Assembly: GCA_903875605.1 (NCBI GenBank)
Contig: CAIQWT010000087.1
Span: 87,261-151,260, forward strand
Length of the DNA stretch: 64,000 bases
Direction of reading: 5' to 3'
Source: an uncultured Geobacteraceae bacterium
GTDB lineage: Bacteria; Desulfobacterota; Desulfuromonadia; Geobacterales; Pseudopelobacteraceae
Within the stretch, counting starts at the first letter, position 1. Each line of letters opens with the position of its first letter. Shown here one piece after another: positions 43,989-53,772 of this stretch. The notes under the pieces are model-generated. The model worked only from the letters and a program-made list of their open reading frames with translations. It was not told the origin of the DNA and did no database searches. The position numbers and the translations under genes are program-made.

Positions 43989-45008
43989 TTAGGGGTTATC
44001 AATCGGATTGATCCGATCGTACGACTTTGGCTTATGACACCCGACAACGCAGGTTCCGCCAACCTCGGTTTTAGTATAGCGGATCGGAATGCGCCAACTT
44101 CCGAAACCTGGGATTTTACTCGATATCAAACGGGGTTGACTCGCAGCATGCGGATCATGGCATACTTTGCACGAGCGCCCTTTGGTGGTTTTATTGACAT
44201 GAAGATAATGGAGGTTGAACATACCGTTACGAAAGCTTGTTTCCGTATCAGTGCGCTGACTATCGGCGATAGTGTCGGCATGACAGCTAAAACAGAGGGC
44301 AAAGTTTGCTTTATCAAAAGATTGGTACATTTCGTCAGTTACGGACGTTTTCAACAGGTGATTAAACTTTGTACCATGCGGTGCGTGACACGCGGAACAT
44401 TTGCCCGCTGCAACCGGTGCATGGACAGACTTTCCTGTAAATTCGGCTTTGTCATGACAGGAGATGCAGAGCGTAGCCCCCTCAGCTTTCAGCATAAATT
44501 TTTGATCAGACTGATGAGGATCGTGGCAATCAAGGCACTTCCCTTCAGCAATCGGCTTATGGGGATATGTCCGGTCCAACTTGGTTTTTTCATGGCAGTT
44601 GAAACAGAGTAAGGCGCCAGCCCCTTTCAACTGAAATTTGTTGTCGCTCTGATGGGGATCGTGACAGTCAATACAATCACCGGATGCGACAGGAGGGTGC
44701 ACATATTTTTTGGTGTCTTTGCGCTCATGACATTCACTGCAAAGACCGGCTTTACCCTTGTCCGTCAGTAAAAATGCCTCTTTCTTGAACTTGGGATGTT
44801 TCTGTCCCGAGGGTTTATGGCAGGAGAGGCATTCGCCGTTTTTGACAGGAAGGTGTACAATCGTTTTTTCTGCTTTGTGGGGATGGCATCCGCAGTTTTC
44901 CTCACCGGCAGCCTCAGCTGAATGTTCTTTGGTCACCAGTAGTAAGCCGACAAATCCCAGCAGGATTGAAACAGAAAAACAGAAGATTTTCTTGGCCGAA
45001 GAGTTCAT
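43989..45008 (-). CDS. multiheme c-type cytochrome, nine canonical heme motifs
   Basis: 339 residues with an N-terminal signal or anchor helix (IFCFSVSILLGFVGLLLV). Nine CXXCH motifs: CLSCH, CSECH, CIDCH, CFNCH, CLDCH, CISCH, CSACH, CFSCH and CKVCH; two near-motifs, NCGCH at the start and CVVGCH near the end, could bind further haems or be relics. Repeated modules such as DCIDCHDPHQSDNKFQL and KCLDCHDPHQSDQKFML show internal duplication. The start is taken as ATG 45008 with AAGG upstream, 45020 (GTG) being an alternative. First gene of the cytochrome-NHL transcript. Confidence 0.9.
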   Translation of the reverse strand: MNSSAKKIFCFSVSILLGFVGLLLVTKEHSAEAAGEENCGCHPHKAEKTIVHLPVKNGECLSCHKPSGQKHPKFKKEAFLLTDKGKAGLCSECHERKDTKKYVHPPVASGDCIDCHDPHQSDNKFQLKGAGALLCFNCHEKTKLDRTYPHKPIAEGKCLDCHDPHQSDQKFMLKAEGATLCISCHDKAEFTGKSVHAPVAAGKCSACHAPHGTKFNHLLKTSVTDEMYQSFDKANFALCFSCHADTIADSQRTDTETSFRNGMFNLHYLHVNKTTKGRSCKVCHDPHAASQPRLISSKIPGFGSWRIPIRYTKTEVGGTCVVGCHKPKSYDRINPIDNP

Positions 45009-45188
45009 GCTGAAAAGCACACCTTTAGGATTTCGACCTGAATACGGCAGTTAATTACCACAAAAAGGCCAACTCCAAAAAAACTGAATGTGTATTGTCA
45101 ATAAGCGTTTTGTCGATTTAAAAAAATCTAAACTTAGATCCGAGGCTCAGTAATCCCCCTAAAAACGGGAGGAGGATTTAAAGCAGCC

Positions 45189-45217
45189 CTGCCACTTCTC
45201 AATCAGAGAAGAGGCAG
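45189..45217 (-). terminator. probable terminator after ccsB
   Basis: CTGCCACTTCTC and GAGAAGAGGCAG form a 12-base stem with one mismatch, 17 bases past the ccsB stop, but only a weak T run follows on the minus strand. Two further hairpins follow (AATCCCCC/GGAGGATT at about 45152-45178, and one near 45127-45140 with a T7 run), so read-through into the cytochrome transcript is likely limited. Confidence 0.5.
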
Positions 45218-45233
45218 GCGGCAGCCATATAGA

Positions 45234-46091
45234 TTACATTTTTGATCCGCCGTAACTATGCAGACCGGAGAGGAACAGGTTGACGCCAAGATAGCAGAAA
45301 ATGGTAGCGGCAAAGCCGATTACTGAAAGCCATGCAGCGCGCTTGCCAACCCAGCCCTTAGTAATGCGGGCATGCAGGAAGGCGGCATAGACAAACCAAA
45401 CAATCAGCGACCATGTTTCTTTTGGATCCCAGCTCCAGTAAGTACCCCAGGCATAGTTGGCCCAGGCGGCACCGGTAATAATACCGAGTGTCAAGAGCGG
45501 GAAACCGATCATTATTGAACGGTAGTTGAGATCATCCAGCACTTTCAATGGCGGAAACATTGAAATCAATCCACCAGCCTGTGCCGAAGTGTCAGTACCT
45601 TCAATGGCTGTTTTTATCAGATACATAATCGAGATTCCGCAGGCTACGGCAAAAGCGGCATAACCAAGGAAGCAGGTAATAACGTGGTACAGCAGCCAAT
45701 TGCTCTGCAGTGCCGGAACCAGTGGCTCAATGCCGGTATTCATTCCAAGCTGCGCCCATGCCATGCCAAGCAGAGCAAACGGCACAACAAATGCCCCGAC
45801 AATACGGTACTTGTAGCGGACGTCGATATAGGCGAACAGCAGGATAATTGTCCATGAAAAGAACACAATCGATTCATAGAGATTGGACATCGGAGCATGC
45901 CCGACGCCCATGTCGTAGGATTCTTTCCAGCGCAGAGCAATGGCTACAGTCTGGACAGCCAGGCCGGTATATGCGATGAAACTGCCACCCAGACCGAGCG
46001 ACTTGTTTTTGCTGGCAAGGAAAGCAAAGAATACGATCATTGAGATCAGATATAAGAATGTAGTAATATTAAACAGCATGGAACTGGTCAT
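45234..46091 (-). CDS. ccsB: cytochrome c biogenesis protein CcsB (haem handling, system II)
   Basis: 285 residues with about eight helices. The tryptophan-rich haem-handling block reads WANYAWGTYWSWDPKETWSL, with conserved histidines around it (VITCFLGYAAF region, HARITKGW). This is the CcsA/ResC-type subunit that exports haem and joins it to apocytochromes outside the membrane together with ResB. It is 16 bases downstream of resB, with GGAGG before its ATG. Being next to four cytochrome genes, it may serve them specifically, although many Geobacter genomes have several copies. Confidence 0.93.
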   Translation of the reverse strand: MTSSMLFNITTFLYLISMIVFFAFLASKNKSLGLGGSFIAYTGLAVQTVAIALRWKESYDMGVGHAPMSNLYESIVFFSWTIILLFAYIDVRYKYRIVGAFVVPFALLGMAWAQLGMNTGIEPLVPALQSNWLLYHVITCFLGYAAFAVACGISIMYLIKTAIEGTDTSAQAGGLISMFPPLKVLDDLNYRSIMIGFPLLTLGIITGAAWANYAWGTYWSWDPKETWSLIVWFVYAAFLHARITKGWVGKRAAWLSVIGFAATIFCYLGVNLFLSGLHSYGGSKM

Positions 46092-46107
46092 AAGTTGATT
46101 ACCTCCG

Positions 46108-47484
46108 TTAAATTTTTATTTCCTGAAACTTTTCAGAAATGTCTTCGAACTGCATTTGAAATGCTGCCTGATTTTTACTGGCATTGCCATACATACGGGC
46201 ATGCCCTTTTGAGACAACAACCCAAATTCTCTTGTGGGACATAAAGAATGCAACACCAATACCAATAACCATGAGAGTACAACCGAGCCAGACTACCCAG
46301 ACACCTGGATCCTTGGCAACCTGCAGACCGGTATACTGCTTGGCGCTCGACCCTTCATAACCAAAAATCAGAGCATCGCCCCGCTGGGCGTTCACTTCCG
46401 GAAAATTTTTGAACGCAATGAAAGTCTGCGGTGCTGCCCCTTTGCGTGTCACTTCAATGCGGGCTGCCGGGCCGGAAAAACCAGGTGCAAACTGCCGGAC
46501 TTCCTGCGTTGCTTCAAGCAGCTTGAAGGTTGTGCCATCTTTTAAGGTGACCACAACGCCTTCATGAGCAGCTATTTTTTCTGGTGCTCCGCCATCTCGC
46601 GGAGTAACACTAATAAAATGCTCGCCACCTTCATTTGCCTGGCCATAGCTCGACTGATAAAAGGTGATGCCTTTATAGGTCAGTGGTTCATTGACGATTA
46701 CTTTTACCTGTGAATAACCTGGAACAGGCTTACCATTTTCCAGAATTGTCAAAGTGCTTCTGAATTCTTTGGGTGCCCCGGTGCTGTAGAATTCCACATT
46801 GAATTTTTCGCAGAGGACTTCAAAACCAAGAGGCATCTGCTGACCGTTACGGCCTTCAAACGCGTTGATGCTGGTGCCTTCTACAATGGTCACAAACCCT
46901 TTGTATCCGGCTAAGGACCCGATAATGGCACCGACAAAAATCACCAATATGCTAAAATGAACCACATACACACCCAAACGGCACCAGGCCGCTTTCTGGG
47001 AAAAAAGATGATAGTCCCCGTTATGCTCGGTGATCACCGGCGCAGAAAATTCTTTGCCGAGAAATTCAACTAGGCGCTCCTTCCCTTTTTCGATGGATCC
47101 GGAGTACGACAGCTCTTTTTTTAGCGAAAATGCGTTGCGCTGTCCTTCCCCCAGAACAAGAGTCGGTTCGCTGATAAATTTAAACACATGCGGTAAACGC
47201 TTGATTGAGCAGGATATGAGATTCAGGCTGAACACATACAGCAGGGATATGAACCACCAGGAGTGGTACATATCGAAGAAACCGAGTTTTGTGTATACCT
47301 GCAGCTTGGTGGGACTGATCTGGGCGACATATTCAGGCGGCAGAGCACCCTGCGGCAGAATTGTACCGATGATTGATGTCAGAGCCAGTGAAATCAGCAG
47401 AAAAAGGGTCAGTTTAAGAGAACAGAAAAAATCCCATACGTTGGTAGTGAAGCTTCGTTCATTAGTTGCCAATGTAATCTCCAT
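46108..47484 (-). CDS. resB: cytochrome c biogenesis protein ResB (Ccs1)
   Basis: 458 residues. Helices at about 18-40, 75-95 and 160-185 and one near 410; the start has the family pattern FFCSLKLTLFLLISLALTS, IIGTILPQG follows, and a large soluble domain (residues 200-400) holds YKGITFYQSSYGQ. ResB works with CcsB in system II to guide haem to CXXCH sites in the periplasm. No clear ribosome site is seen before the ATG. It is the first gene of a two-gene unit and is divergent from the small membrane protein at 47702. The gap to it (217 bases) is AT-rich with no further gene. Confidence 0.93.
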   Translation of the reverse strand: MEITLATNERSFTTNVWDFFCSLKLTLFLLISLALTSIIGTILPQGALPPEYVAQISPTKLQVYTKLGFFDMYHSWWFISLLYVFSLNLISCSIKRLPHVFKFISEPTLVLGEGQRNAFSLKKELSYSGSIEKGKERLVEFLGKEFSAPVITEHNGDYHLFSQKAAWCRLGVYVVHFSILVIFVGAIIGSLAGYKGFVTIVEGTSINAFEGRNGQQMPLGFEVLCEKFNVEFYSTGAPKEFRSTLTILENGKPVPGYSQVKVIVNEPLTYKGITFYQSSYGQANEGGEHFISVTPRDGGAPEKIAAHEGVVVTLKDGTTFKLLEATQEVRQFAPGFSGPAARIEVTRKGAAPQTFIAFKNFPEVNAQRGDALIFGYEGSSAKQYTGLQVAKDPGVWVVWLGCTLMVIGIGVAFFMSHKRIWVVVSKGHARMYGNASKNQAAFQMQFEDISEKFQEIKI

Positions 47485-47701
47485 GTTAAGATAAGTGTAA
47501 ATTGCGTAGCAATCTATACAATACGCTAAGTTTTAAACAATACCTTAAATTCAAAAAAAAATGCACCCCTTTTTTTATTCTTTATGTTTAACCCATTATT
47601 ATATTCTTTCCATGCTGCCACGTAATGATCGCTATCAATTTTAAAATCATCGTGTATAATTAGTGCGTATCTAATATTGACTATTTTTTGTGGAGGCGAT
47701 T

Positions 47702-47908
47702 ATGCCGGTTATTCTGGAAGCAATGCTCGTTTCTGCCGGTATGCTGATTATATTTGCCCTGGCATTTCTGGGCATATATCTTCTGGCAATCACCATGATG
47801 CCGATAGAGCGCAGTCTGTCCAAGATGATCTGGGATGCGACGACACCCAAAAGGCCACCTACGGCACCACCTAAAGGTTCTTTCCGCGATTTCAGTCGCA
47901 ATCACTGA
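47702..47908 (+). CDS. small membrane protein, unknown
   Basis: 68 residues starting MPVILEAMLVSAGMLIIF, with one long hydrophobic helix and a polar tail rich in Pro and basic residues (TTPKRPPTAPPKGSFRDF). The ribosome site GGAGG lies seven bases before ATG 47702, which supports real translation; the open frame reaches 47690. No family recognised. It is divergent from resB and 144 bases before the dehydrogenase gene. Confidence 0.6.
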   Translation: MPVILEAMLVSAGMLIIFALAFLGIYLLAITMMPIERSLSKMIWDATTPKRPPTAPPKGSFRDFSRNH

Positions 47909-48052
47909 CTCTATCCCTGTGCGCTTCGTGACAAGCAGACCTGTCAGAATGGCCACGCTTGTCATGAATATTCATTATTGACGGTAACCTACAAAACAAA
48001 GGCTTCTCGAATTCGGGCGGCCTTTTTCAATACCTTAACCGGAGGACAAAAC

Positions 48053-49507
48053 ATGTTACCACTTAAAGATCCTAGCCTGCTGAAGAACAGCTGCTACCTT
48101 GAAGGAAGCTGGATCAATGCTGACCATAATGGAACTATTGGCGTTACTAATCCGGCCACAGGTGAAAATATCGGTACCGTACCCAAAATGGGCGCACCGG
48201 AAACCAGGCGCGCTATAGCAGCCGCATCAATCGCCCTCCCCGCCTGGCGCGCTAAAACAGCCAAAGAGCGCTCCGCAATCCTAAAACGTTGGTTCGATCT
48301 GATAATGGCCAATCAGGACGACCTTGCGGTTATAATGACAGCAGAACAGGGAAAACCACTGGCGGAAGCTCGGGGCGAAATTGCTTATGCTGCCTCATTT
48401 ATTGAATGGTTTGCCGAAGAGGGAAAACGTATCTACGGAGACACCATCCCCGGCCATAGTGCTGACAAGCGAATTATTGTTATTAAAGAGCCAATCGGAG
48501 TTTGCGCGGCCATAACCCCCTGGAATTTTCCGGCCGCCATGATTACCCGTAAGGCCGGTCCGGCACTTGCTGCCGGCTGTACAATGGTCGTAAAACCGGC
48601 CAGTGCAACCCCATTGTCCGCATTGGCGCTGGCTGAACTTGGCGAACGCGCAGGAATTCCATCGGGAGTATTCAGTGTCGTGACCGGTTCCGCCTCTGCC
48701 ATCGGTGACGAAATGACAGCAAATCCACTTGTACGCAAACTAACCTTCACCGGGTCTACTGAAATAGGTAAGCAGCTGATGGTGCAGTGCGCCGCCACGG
48801 TAAAAAAAGTTTCACTGGAGCTTGGCGGCAATGCCCCATTTCTGGTTTTTGACGATGCTGACCTGGATGCAGCTGTCGATGGGGCAATGGCTTCCAAGTA
48901 CCGCAATACCGGCCAGACTTGCGTCTGCACAAACAGACTTCTGGTACAATCCGGAGTTTACGATCAGTTTGTGCAGAAACTGTCTGTTGCCGTTGCCGGA
49001 ATGAAGGTAGGAAATGGGCTGGCTGGGGATTTCCAGCAGGGACCTCTTATTAACATGGCTGCCGTTGAAAAAGTAGAAGAGCATATCGCCGATGCAACCG
49101 CAAAAGGCGCCAGAATTGTCCATGGCGGCAAGCGGCACAACCTCGGCGGTTCTTTTTTTGAGCCGACGATACTGGTTGATGTCACCTCTGATATGCTGGT
49201 AGCTCGTGAAGAAACCTTCGGGCCGCTCGCTCCCGTGTTCAAATTTGACACTGATGCTGAAGCAATTCAGATGGCAAATGATACAGAATTCGGCTTGGCT
49301 TCGTATTTTTACAGCAGCGATATAAGCCGCGTATGGCGAACTGCAGAAGCACTGGAATACGGCATGGTAGGCATTAACACCGGCCTGATATCGACTGAAG
49401 TTGCCCCATTCGGTGGCATGAAGGAGTCCGGAATCGGACGTGAGGGTTCTCGCTATGGTATCGAGGAGTTCATAGAGGTCAAATATCTATGCCTGGGTGG
49501 CATATGA
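48053..49507 (+). CDS. gabD: NAD(P)-dependent succinate-semialdehyde dehydrogenase
   Basis: 484 residues, the usual GabD length. It oxidises succinate semialdehyde to succinate. Family blocks: ITPWNFPAAMITRKAGPALA, the cofactor region FTGSTEIGKQLM, the general-base Glu in SLELGGNAPFLVF, the catalytic Cys in NTGQTCVCTNRLLVQ, and the tail PFGGMKESGIGREGSRYGIE. GGAGGA lies before ATG 48053, which is preferred over the longer frame at 47978. No GABA transaminase is nearby. Its stop overlaps the start of the REC-GGDEF gene by four bases, an odd pairing of metabolism and signalling. Confidence 0.93.
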   Translation: MLPLKDPSLLKNSCYLEGSWINADHNGTIGVTNPATGENIGTVPKMGAPETRRAIAAASIALPAWRAKTAKERSAILKRWFDLIMANQDDLAVIMTAEQGKPLAEARGEIAYAASFIEWFAEEGKRIYGDTIPGHSADKRIIVIKEPIGVCAAITPWNFPAAMITRKAGPALAAGCTMVVKPASATPLSALALAELGERAGIPSGVFSVVTGSASAIGDEMTANPLVRKLTFTGSTEIGKQLMVQCAATVKKVSLELGGNAPFLVFDDADLDAAVDGAMASKYRNTGQTCVCTNRLLVQSGVYDQFVQKLSVAVAGMKVGNGLAGDFQQGPLINMAAVEKVEEHIADATAKGARIVHGGKRHNLGGSFFEPTILVDVTSDMLVAREETFGPLAPVFKFDTDAEAIQMANDTEFGLASYFYSSDISRVWRTAEALEYGMVGINTGLISTEVAPFGGMKESGIGREGSRYGIEEFIEVKYLCLGGI

Positions 49508-50466
49508 CATCTCATCAATCGCCGGCACAGATCCTCATTGCCGAGGATGACCCCATTTCGCGATCCCTTCTGGAATTATATCTGGAACAGGGGGGGTATT
49601 CATTCGTCTCTACAAAAAACGGCAGGGAAGCTCTCGAACTTTATAATGCGCAACCGTTTTCGATTGTTATAACTGACTGGCTGATGCCGGAAATGGACGG
49701 CACAGCACTCTGCAAGGCCATTCGCAGCCAGCCAAGCGACCGGTATACATTTATCATTCTTTTAACCTCACAAAACTCACCCGGCGCACTGGTTGAAGGA
49801 CTGGAGGCTGGTGCCGACGACTATATAGTCAAGCCTGTCAACCCGGCAGAACTCCGGGTACGACTGAAGGGTGCCCGGCGCATTCTTGATCTGGAAAGCT
49901 CTCTCCAAAAGAGTCTCGCCGAGATTCGGGAGCTATCTATCCACGATGCTTTAACCGGCGCCTTCAACCGCGGTTACCTGGATCAGCAACTGGAACATGA
50001 AATCCAGCGTGCCTACCGCTACCAGCACCCACTTTCTCTTATTTTATGCGATCTCGACCATTTTAAAATTGTCAACGATACCTATGGTCATCAGGCTGGT
50101 GACGAGGTACTTAAGCGATGTGTACAGAACATAGTCCAGTCAATCCGCCACAACATTGACTGGGTTGCACGCTATGGCGGAGAGGAGTTTTTGATAGCCC
50201 TCCCCGAAACAGGTGCTGAAGGATGCGGTGTAGTAGCAGAGCGCATGCGGGAAAACATTTCCTTCCACCCCGGCGGAGATGACAACTCTATATTAAAAAT
50301 ATCGGCGAGCTTCGGCACCGTAACACTTCTGCCGGATCCACTGGCTGTCCGAACCTCGGCTGTTGATCTCATACAACGAGCGGATATTTGCCTCTATCAA
50401 GCCAAACAATCCGGGCGAAACCGTGTCGTCGCCGAGTTTTATTCTGATGAGCAGGTGGAGTCATAG
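49504..50466 (+). CDS. response regulator diguanylate cyclase (REC-GGDEF)
   Basis: 320 residues. The receiver has ILIAEDDPISR, phospho-Asp in VITDWLMPEMDG and the Lys of YIVKPVNP. The GGDEF domain begins at LSIHDALTGAFNRGYL and has the active motif ARYGGEEFLIALPE. The inhibitory RxxD site is changed (HNID), so product feedback may be lost. It should make cyclic di-GMP on phosphorylation. It starts inside the gabD stop codon and is followed without a gap by the DUF3391-like gene. Confidence 0.92.
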   Translation: MTSHQSPAQILIAEDDPISRSLLELYLEQGGYSFVSTKNGREALELYNAQPFSIVITDWLMPEMDGTALCKAIRSQPSDRYTFIILLTSQNSPGALVEGLEAGADDYIVKPVNPAELRVRLKGARRILDLESSLQKSLAEIRELSIHDALTGAFNRGYLDQQLEHEIQRAYRYQHPLSLILCDLDHFKIVNDTYGHQAGDEVLKRCVQNIVQSIRHNIDWVARYGGEEFLIALPETGAEGCGVVAERMRENISFHPGGDDNSILKISASFGTVTLLPDPLAVRTSAVDLIQRADICLYQAKQSGRNRVVAEFYSDEQVES

Positions 50467-50805
50467 ATGGCACTATTTCCAATTGACAACCTTGAGCCAG
50501 GGATGATCCTCAAATCGGCTGTCTGTGATAGAAGCGGACGCATGTTACTTCCTGCCGGAATAGAATTAGAGGCTAAACACCTGAAAATTTTTCGCACCTG
50601 GGGAGTCTCCGGAGCCGACATAGTTGGCGACGAAGTTGATGACGACAGTCAGGGTGACCTGGGTGACGTAACGGGTGATCCATCAGCACTGGCAGCAGCT
50701 CAGCAAGAGGTCGAGCTGTTATTTATTCACAATGATCATCACCACCAGATGATTCGCGAACTGATGCGGATATGCATTTCGCGGAGGGTTTCAAATGCCT
50801 GTTGA
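50467..50805 (+). CDS. short DUF3391-like protein (N-terminal part of an HD-GYP type)
   Basis: 112 residues. The first 60 resemble the N-terminal domain found in front of HD-GYP or HDOD regulators (FPIDNLEPGMILKSAVCDRSG, MLLPAGIELEAKHLKIFRTW). The tail is acidic, then amphipathic with a His run (HNDHHHQMIREL). No catalytic domain follows, so it is either a free-standing regulatory module or the rest of a split protein. It begins right after the REC-GGDEF stop and overlaps the HDOD gene by 11 bases; the three likely act together. Confidence 0.7.
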   Translation: MALFPIDNLEPGMILKSAVCDRSGRMLLPAGIELEAKHLKIFRTWGVSGADIVGDEVDDDSQGDLGDVTGDPSALAAAQQEVELLFIHNDHHHQMIRELMRICISRRVSNAC

Positions 50806-51661
50806 AACCATTGTAAATATTGACAGCCTGCTCAACGACGTCTCATCAGTCCCTTCGCTGCCTCTCCTTTATTCCCGCCTGGACGAGTCAATAAATCATC
50901 CGCGCAGCTCTATTGCTGACATCGCTAAAATTCTTTCCGAAGATCAAGGCCTGGCTTCGCGTATCCTGAAACTGGCAAACAGCCCGCTATTTGGCTATTT
51001 TTCTAAAATTGACACGATCACCCAGGCGGTCACAATCATCGGTATCCAACAAGTTCGTGACCTGGCACTGGCTATCTCTGTTATGGGCCTCTTCAAGGGG
51101 CTTCCTGAAGATTTGATCACTATGGAGCGTTTTTGGCAACATGGCATCGGTGTGGCTCTGGCTGCGCGCGTCCTTGCAACCAGTCAGCGCGAAACTAATC
51201 TGGAAAGATTCTTTGTCGCAGGGATCCTGCACGATATCGGACGACTGGTCATGTTCATCCGCATTCCAGATTTATGCCGCGAAATGATGATCAACGCCAG
51301 AGAATCAAATATCTGCCTGTACGATGTGGAACGCCAGTGCCTGGGTTTTGATCACGCTGATGTCGGTGGCGCACTGCTGCGCCGCTGGAAACTGCCAATC
51401 AGGGTGGCAGAACCGGTGGAGTTTCACCATCGCTGTAACCAGGCAGGTCAGTTCCCGCGCGAAAGTGCCATACTCCACTGTGCTGATCTGATCGTTCATG
51501 CAATGGGAATCGGCAGTAGCGGTGACGCACTTGTGCCGACACTCACACCTGGCGCATGGGAACGCCTCGGCATCCCGCCATTTCAGCTCACGGGGTTGGT
51601 TTCTCAGATTGAAGACCAGTTTGACGAGATTACCAGCACACTGCAAGGAGCGGCATCTTGA
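50795..51661 (+). CDS. HDOD-domain signalling protein
   Basis: 288 residues. The HDOD domain spans about 15-215: [33 protein letters not shown] and [19 protein letters not shown], with [10 protein letters not shown] later; the metal-binding set of true HD enzymes is not complete. HDOD proteins are non-enzymatic scaffolds in cyclic di-GMP and two-component pathways. It overlaps both neighbours in the operon and its stop overlaps the next gene's TTG start. Confidence 0.88.
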   Translation: MPVETIVNIDSLLNDVSSVPSLPLLYSRLDESINHPRSSIADIAKILSEDQGLASRILKLANSPLFGYFSKIDTITQAVTIIGIQQVRDLALAISVMGLFKGLPEDLITMERFWQHGIGVALAARVLATSQRETNLERFFVAGILHDIGRLVMFIRIPDLCREMMINARESNICLYDVERQCLGFDHADVGGALLRRWKLPIRVAEPVEFHHRCNQAGQFPRESAILHCADLIVHAMGIGSSGDALVPTLTPGAWERLGIPPFQLTGLVSQIEDQFDEITSTLQGAAS

Positions 51662-53772
51662 GCGGACAACAGGAACATACTGACTTACAATCACTTAGAG
51701 AGCGGATACGCTTTCTGGAAGAAACCAACCAGCATCATGTCACCTTGCTTGATATTGTAGCGGCTTGCAGCGATTTTTCTTCGGGAGCTTCAGAACTACA
51801 GGGTAGCGACCAGATCGCCCAGACAGCCTTTGCTCAGATAAATCGCCTTATTCCATTTAACTCTCTGGCCTTTTTTTCAATCGAAGATGATGCTGACTTC
51901 ACGCTTTCATGGTGTGAGCCAAACAGCGAAAGTGGGCGTCTGGAAAAAGAGGTCGACGCAGCTATTGCTTCAGGCAGCTTTGCCTGGGCCATCAACCAGA
52001 ACCATCCGATAGTCAATCCGGCATCAGAACCTGAGCTGACGCTGGTACTGCACGTACTGGCAACCCATTCCCGTATCCGCGGCATGTTTGTCGGCCTGCT
52101 TCCAGTCAGCAATTCAAGTCTGGCCGTTTCCACCCTGAGCGCTCTCTCAATCGTCATTACCTACACCGCCTTTGCCCTCGAGAATGCAGCCCTCTATGAT
52201 ATGTTGCGCGACCATATGCACAATCTGGAGAAGAAAGTTCAGGAAAGAACCTCAGAGCTGGAAACGGCCAGAATTCAAGCTGAAGCTGCTACAAGTGCCA
52301 AGAGTGAGTTTCTTGCCACAATGAGCCACGAGATTCGTACTCCGATGAACGGCATCATCGGTATGGCTGGACTGCTTACCGGCACTCAACTCAATAACGA
52401 ACAGCAACGCTATCTGTCAAATATTTCAGTTTCAGCCGAAAACCTGCTGGAAATCATCAATGAAGTGCTTGATTTTTCAAAGATTGAAGCCGGCAGAATG
52501 GAACTGAATCCTCACCCTTTCAACATTCGGGATCTACTTGACACTTCACTGTTACCGCTTAGACTAAAAGCGGAATCAGATGGAGTCGCCCTGCAGGTTA
52601 CAATCGATGAAACGTGCCCGAATCTACTTTTAGGAGACAGCTCCAAGCTTCGCCAGATACTGGTTAATCTAGTCGGCAATGCGGTTAAGTTTACACGTCG
52701 GGGTCTTGTCAGCGTAGTTTGCTCAACAACGGACAGCTCGGCAGACCAGTTGCAACTGAAACTTCGCATCAGTGACACCGGAATCGGCATGACACCTGAA
52801 GTATGTCAACATATCTTTGAGCCATTTACACAAGGCGACTCATCAACCAGTCGTTCGTTTGGCGGAACCGGCCTTGGTCTGGCAATAACCCGGAAGCTGA
52901 CTGATTTGATGGGCGGCAGCATCACAGTGACCAGTAAACATGGAGAAGGAAGCACCTTTACCGTACTGGTTCCGTTTTGCCAATTTCATGACGTTATCGC
53001 CACAGTTCCGATGGCTGCCATACGCCCGGAAGCTCATATTAATACAGGATCGCCGCTCACAATCCTTCTTGCTGAAGATGTACCCATCAATCAGGAGCTG
53101 GCAAAACTAATGCTGGAAAAACTGGGTCACAGCGTTACTCTTGCAGCAAATGGCATTGAAGCGGTACACCAGTCCAGTCATGTTCATTTTGATCTGATTT
53201 TCATGGATATGCAGATGCCTGAAATGGATGGACTGCGGGCAACGCAGGCGATAAGAGAGCTGGAACGTGGGAAGGAACGACGAATACCGATCATTGCCAT
53301 GACAGCAAATGTATCCATTAACGATCGCCAGAAATGCTTTACAGCGGGGATGGATGACTTCATTGAAAAGCCGCTTCGCACAGAAATACTGCGAGAGATG
53401 CTGTCACGATACACAGTCGACAAGCCGTATAAAACAGATAAACAGGTCTTTGATCGGGACGAGCTGCTGGAACGACTGGGTGGCAATGCCGAACTGATGC
53501 CTCGTTTTCTGCGACTCTTTGTCAGTAGTGTTGCGGAAACGATGAGCACATTGAGCAGCGGCATTGCCAAAGGTGATACGGCGGAAATTCACCGTCAGGC
53601 TCACACGATTAAGGGAGCTGCAGCCAATATCGGCGCCCACCGTATCAGATCCTGTGCCGCTCACCTGGACGACATGGCGAAATCAGGCTCAATGGCAGGA
53701 ATTATCCAGCAAATAGAGTTACTTAAATCAGAATATGAACTTTTTGTTGAATATCATAAGGAATCACTATGA
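51658..53772 (+). CDS. soluble hybrid histidine kinase with receiver and Hpt domains
   Basis: 704 residues. N-terminal ~180 residues form a GAF-like sensor (no membrane helix), then a coiled coil, HisKA with [11 protein letters not shown], HATPase with [16 protein letters not shown] and GGTGLGLAI, a receiver near 460-580 (Asp in [13 protein letters not shown]) and a C-terminal Hpt ([16 protein letters not shown]). It can carry out a full internal phosphorelay. It begins with TTG, supported by AAGGAG eight bases upstream, and its end overlaps the HD-GYP regulator by four bases, which makes that protein a likely target. Confidence 0.92.
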   Translation: MSGQQEHTDLQSLRERIRFLEETNQHHVTLLDIVAACSDFSSGASELQGSDQIAQTAFAQINRLIPFNSLAFFSIEDDADFTLSWCEPNSESGRLEKEVDAAIASGSFAWAINQNHPIVNPASEPELTLVLHVLATHSRIRGMFVGLLPVSNSSLAVSTLSALSIVITYTAFALENAALYDMLRDHMHNLEKKVQERTSELETARIQAEAATSAKSEFLATMSHEIRTPMNGIIGMAGLLTGTQLNNEQQRYLSNISVSAENLLEIINEVLDFSKIEAGRMELNPHPFNIRDLLDTSLLPLRLKAESDGVALQVTIDETCPNLLLGDSSKLRQILVNLVGNAVKFTRRGLVSVVCSTTDSSADQLQLKLRISDTGIGMTPEVCQHIFEPFTQGDSSTSRSFGGTGLGLAITRKLTDLMGGSITVTSKHGEGSTFTVLVPFCQFHDVIATVPMAAIRPEAHINTGSPLTILLAEDVPINQELAKLMLEKLGHSVTLAANGIEAVHQSSHVHFDLIFMDMQMPEMDGLRATQAIRELERGKERRIPIIAMTANVSINDRQKCFTAGMDDFIEKPLRTEILREMLSRYTVDKPYKTDKQVFDRDELLERLGGNAELMPRFLRLFVSSVAETMSTLSSGIAKGDTAEIHRQAHTIKGAAANIGAHRIRSCAAHLDDMAKSGSMAGIIQQIELLKSEYELFVEYHKESL

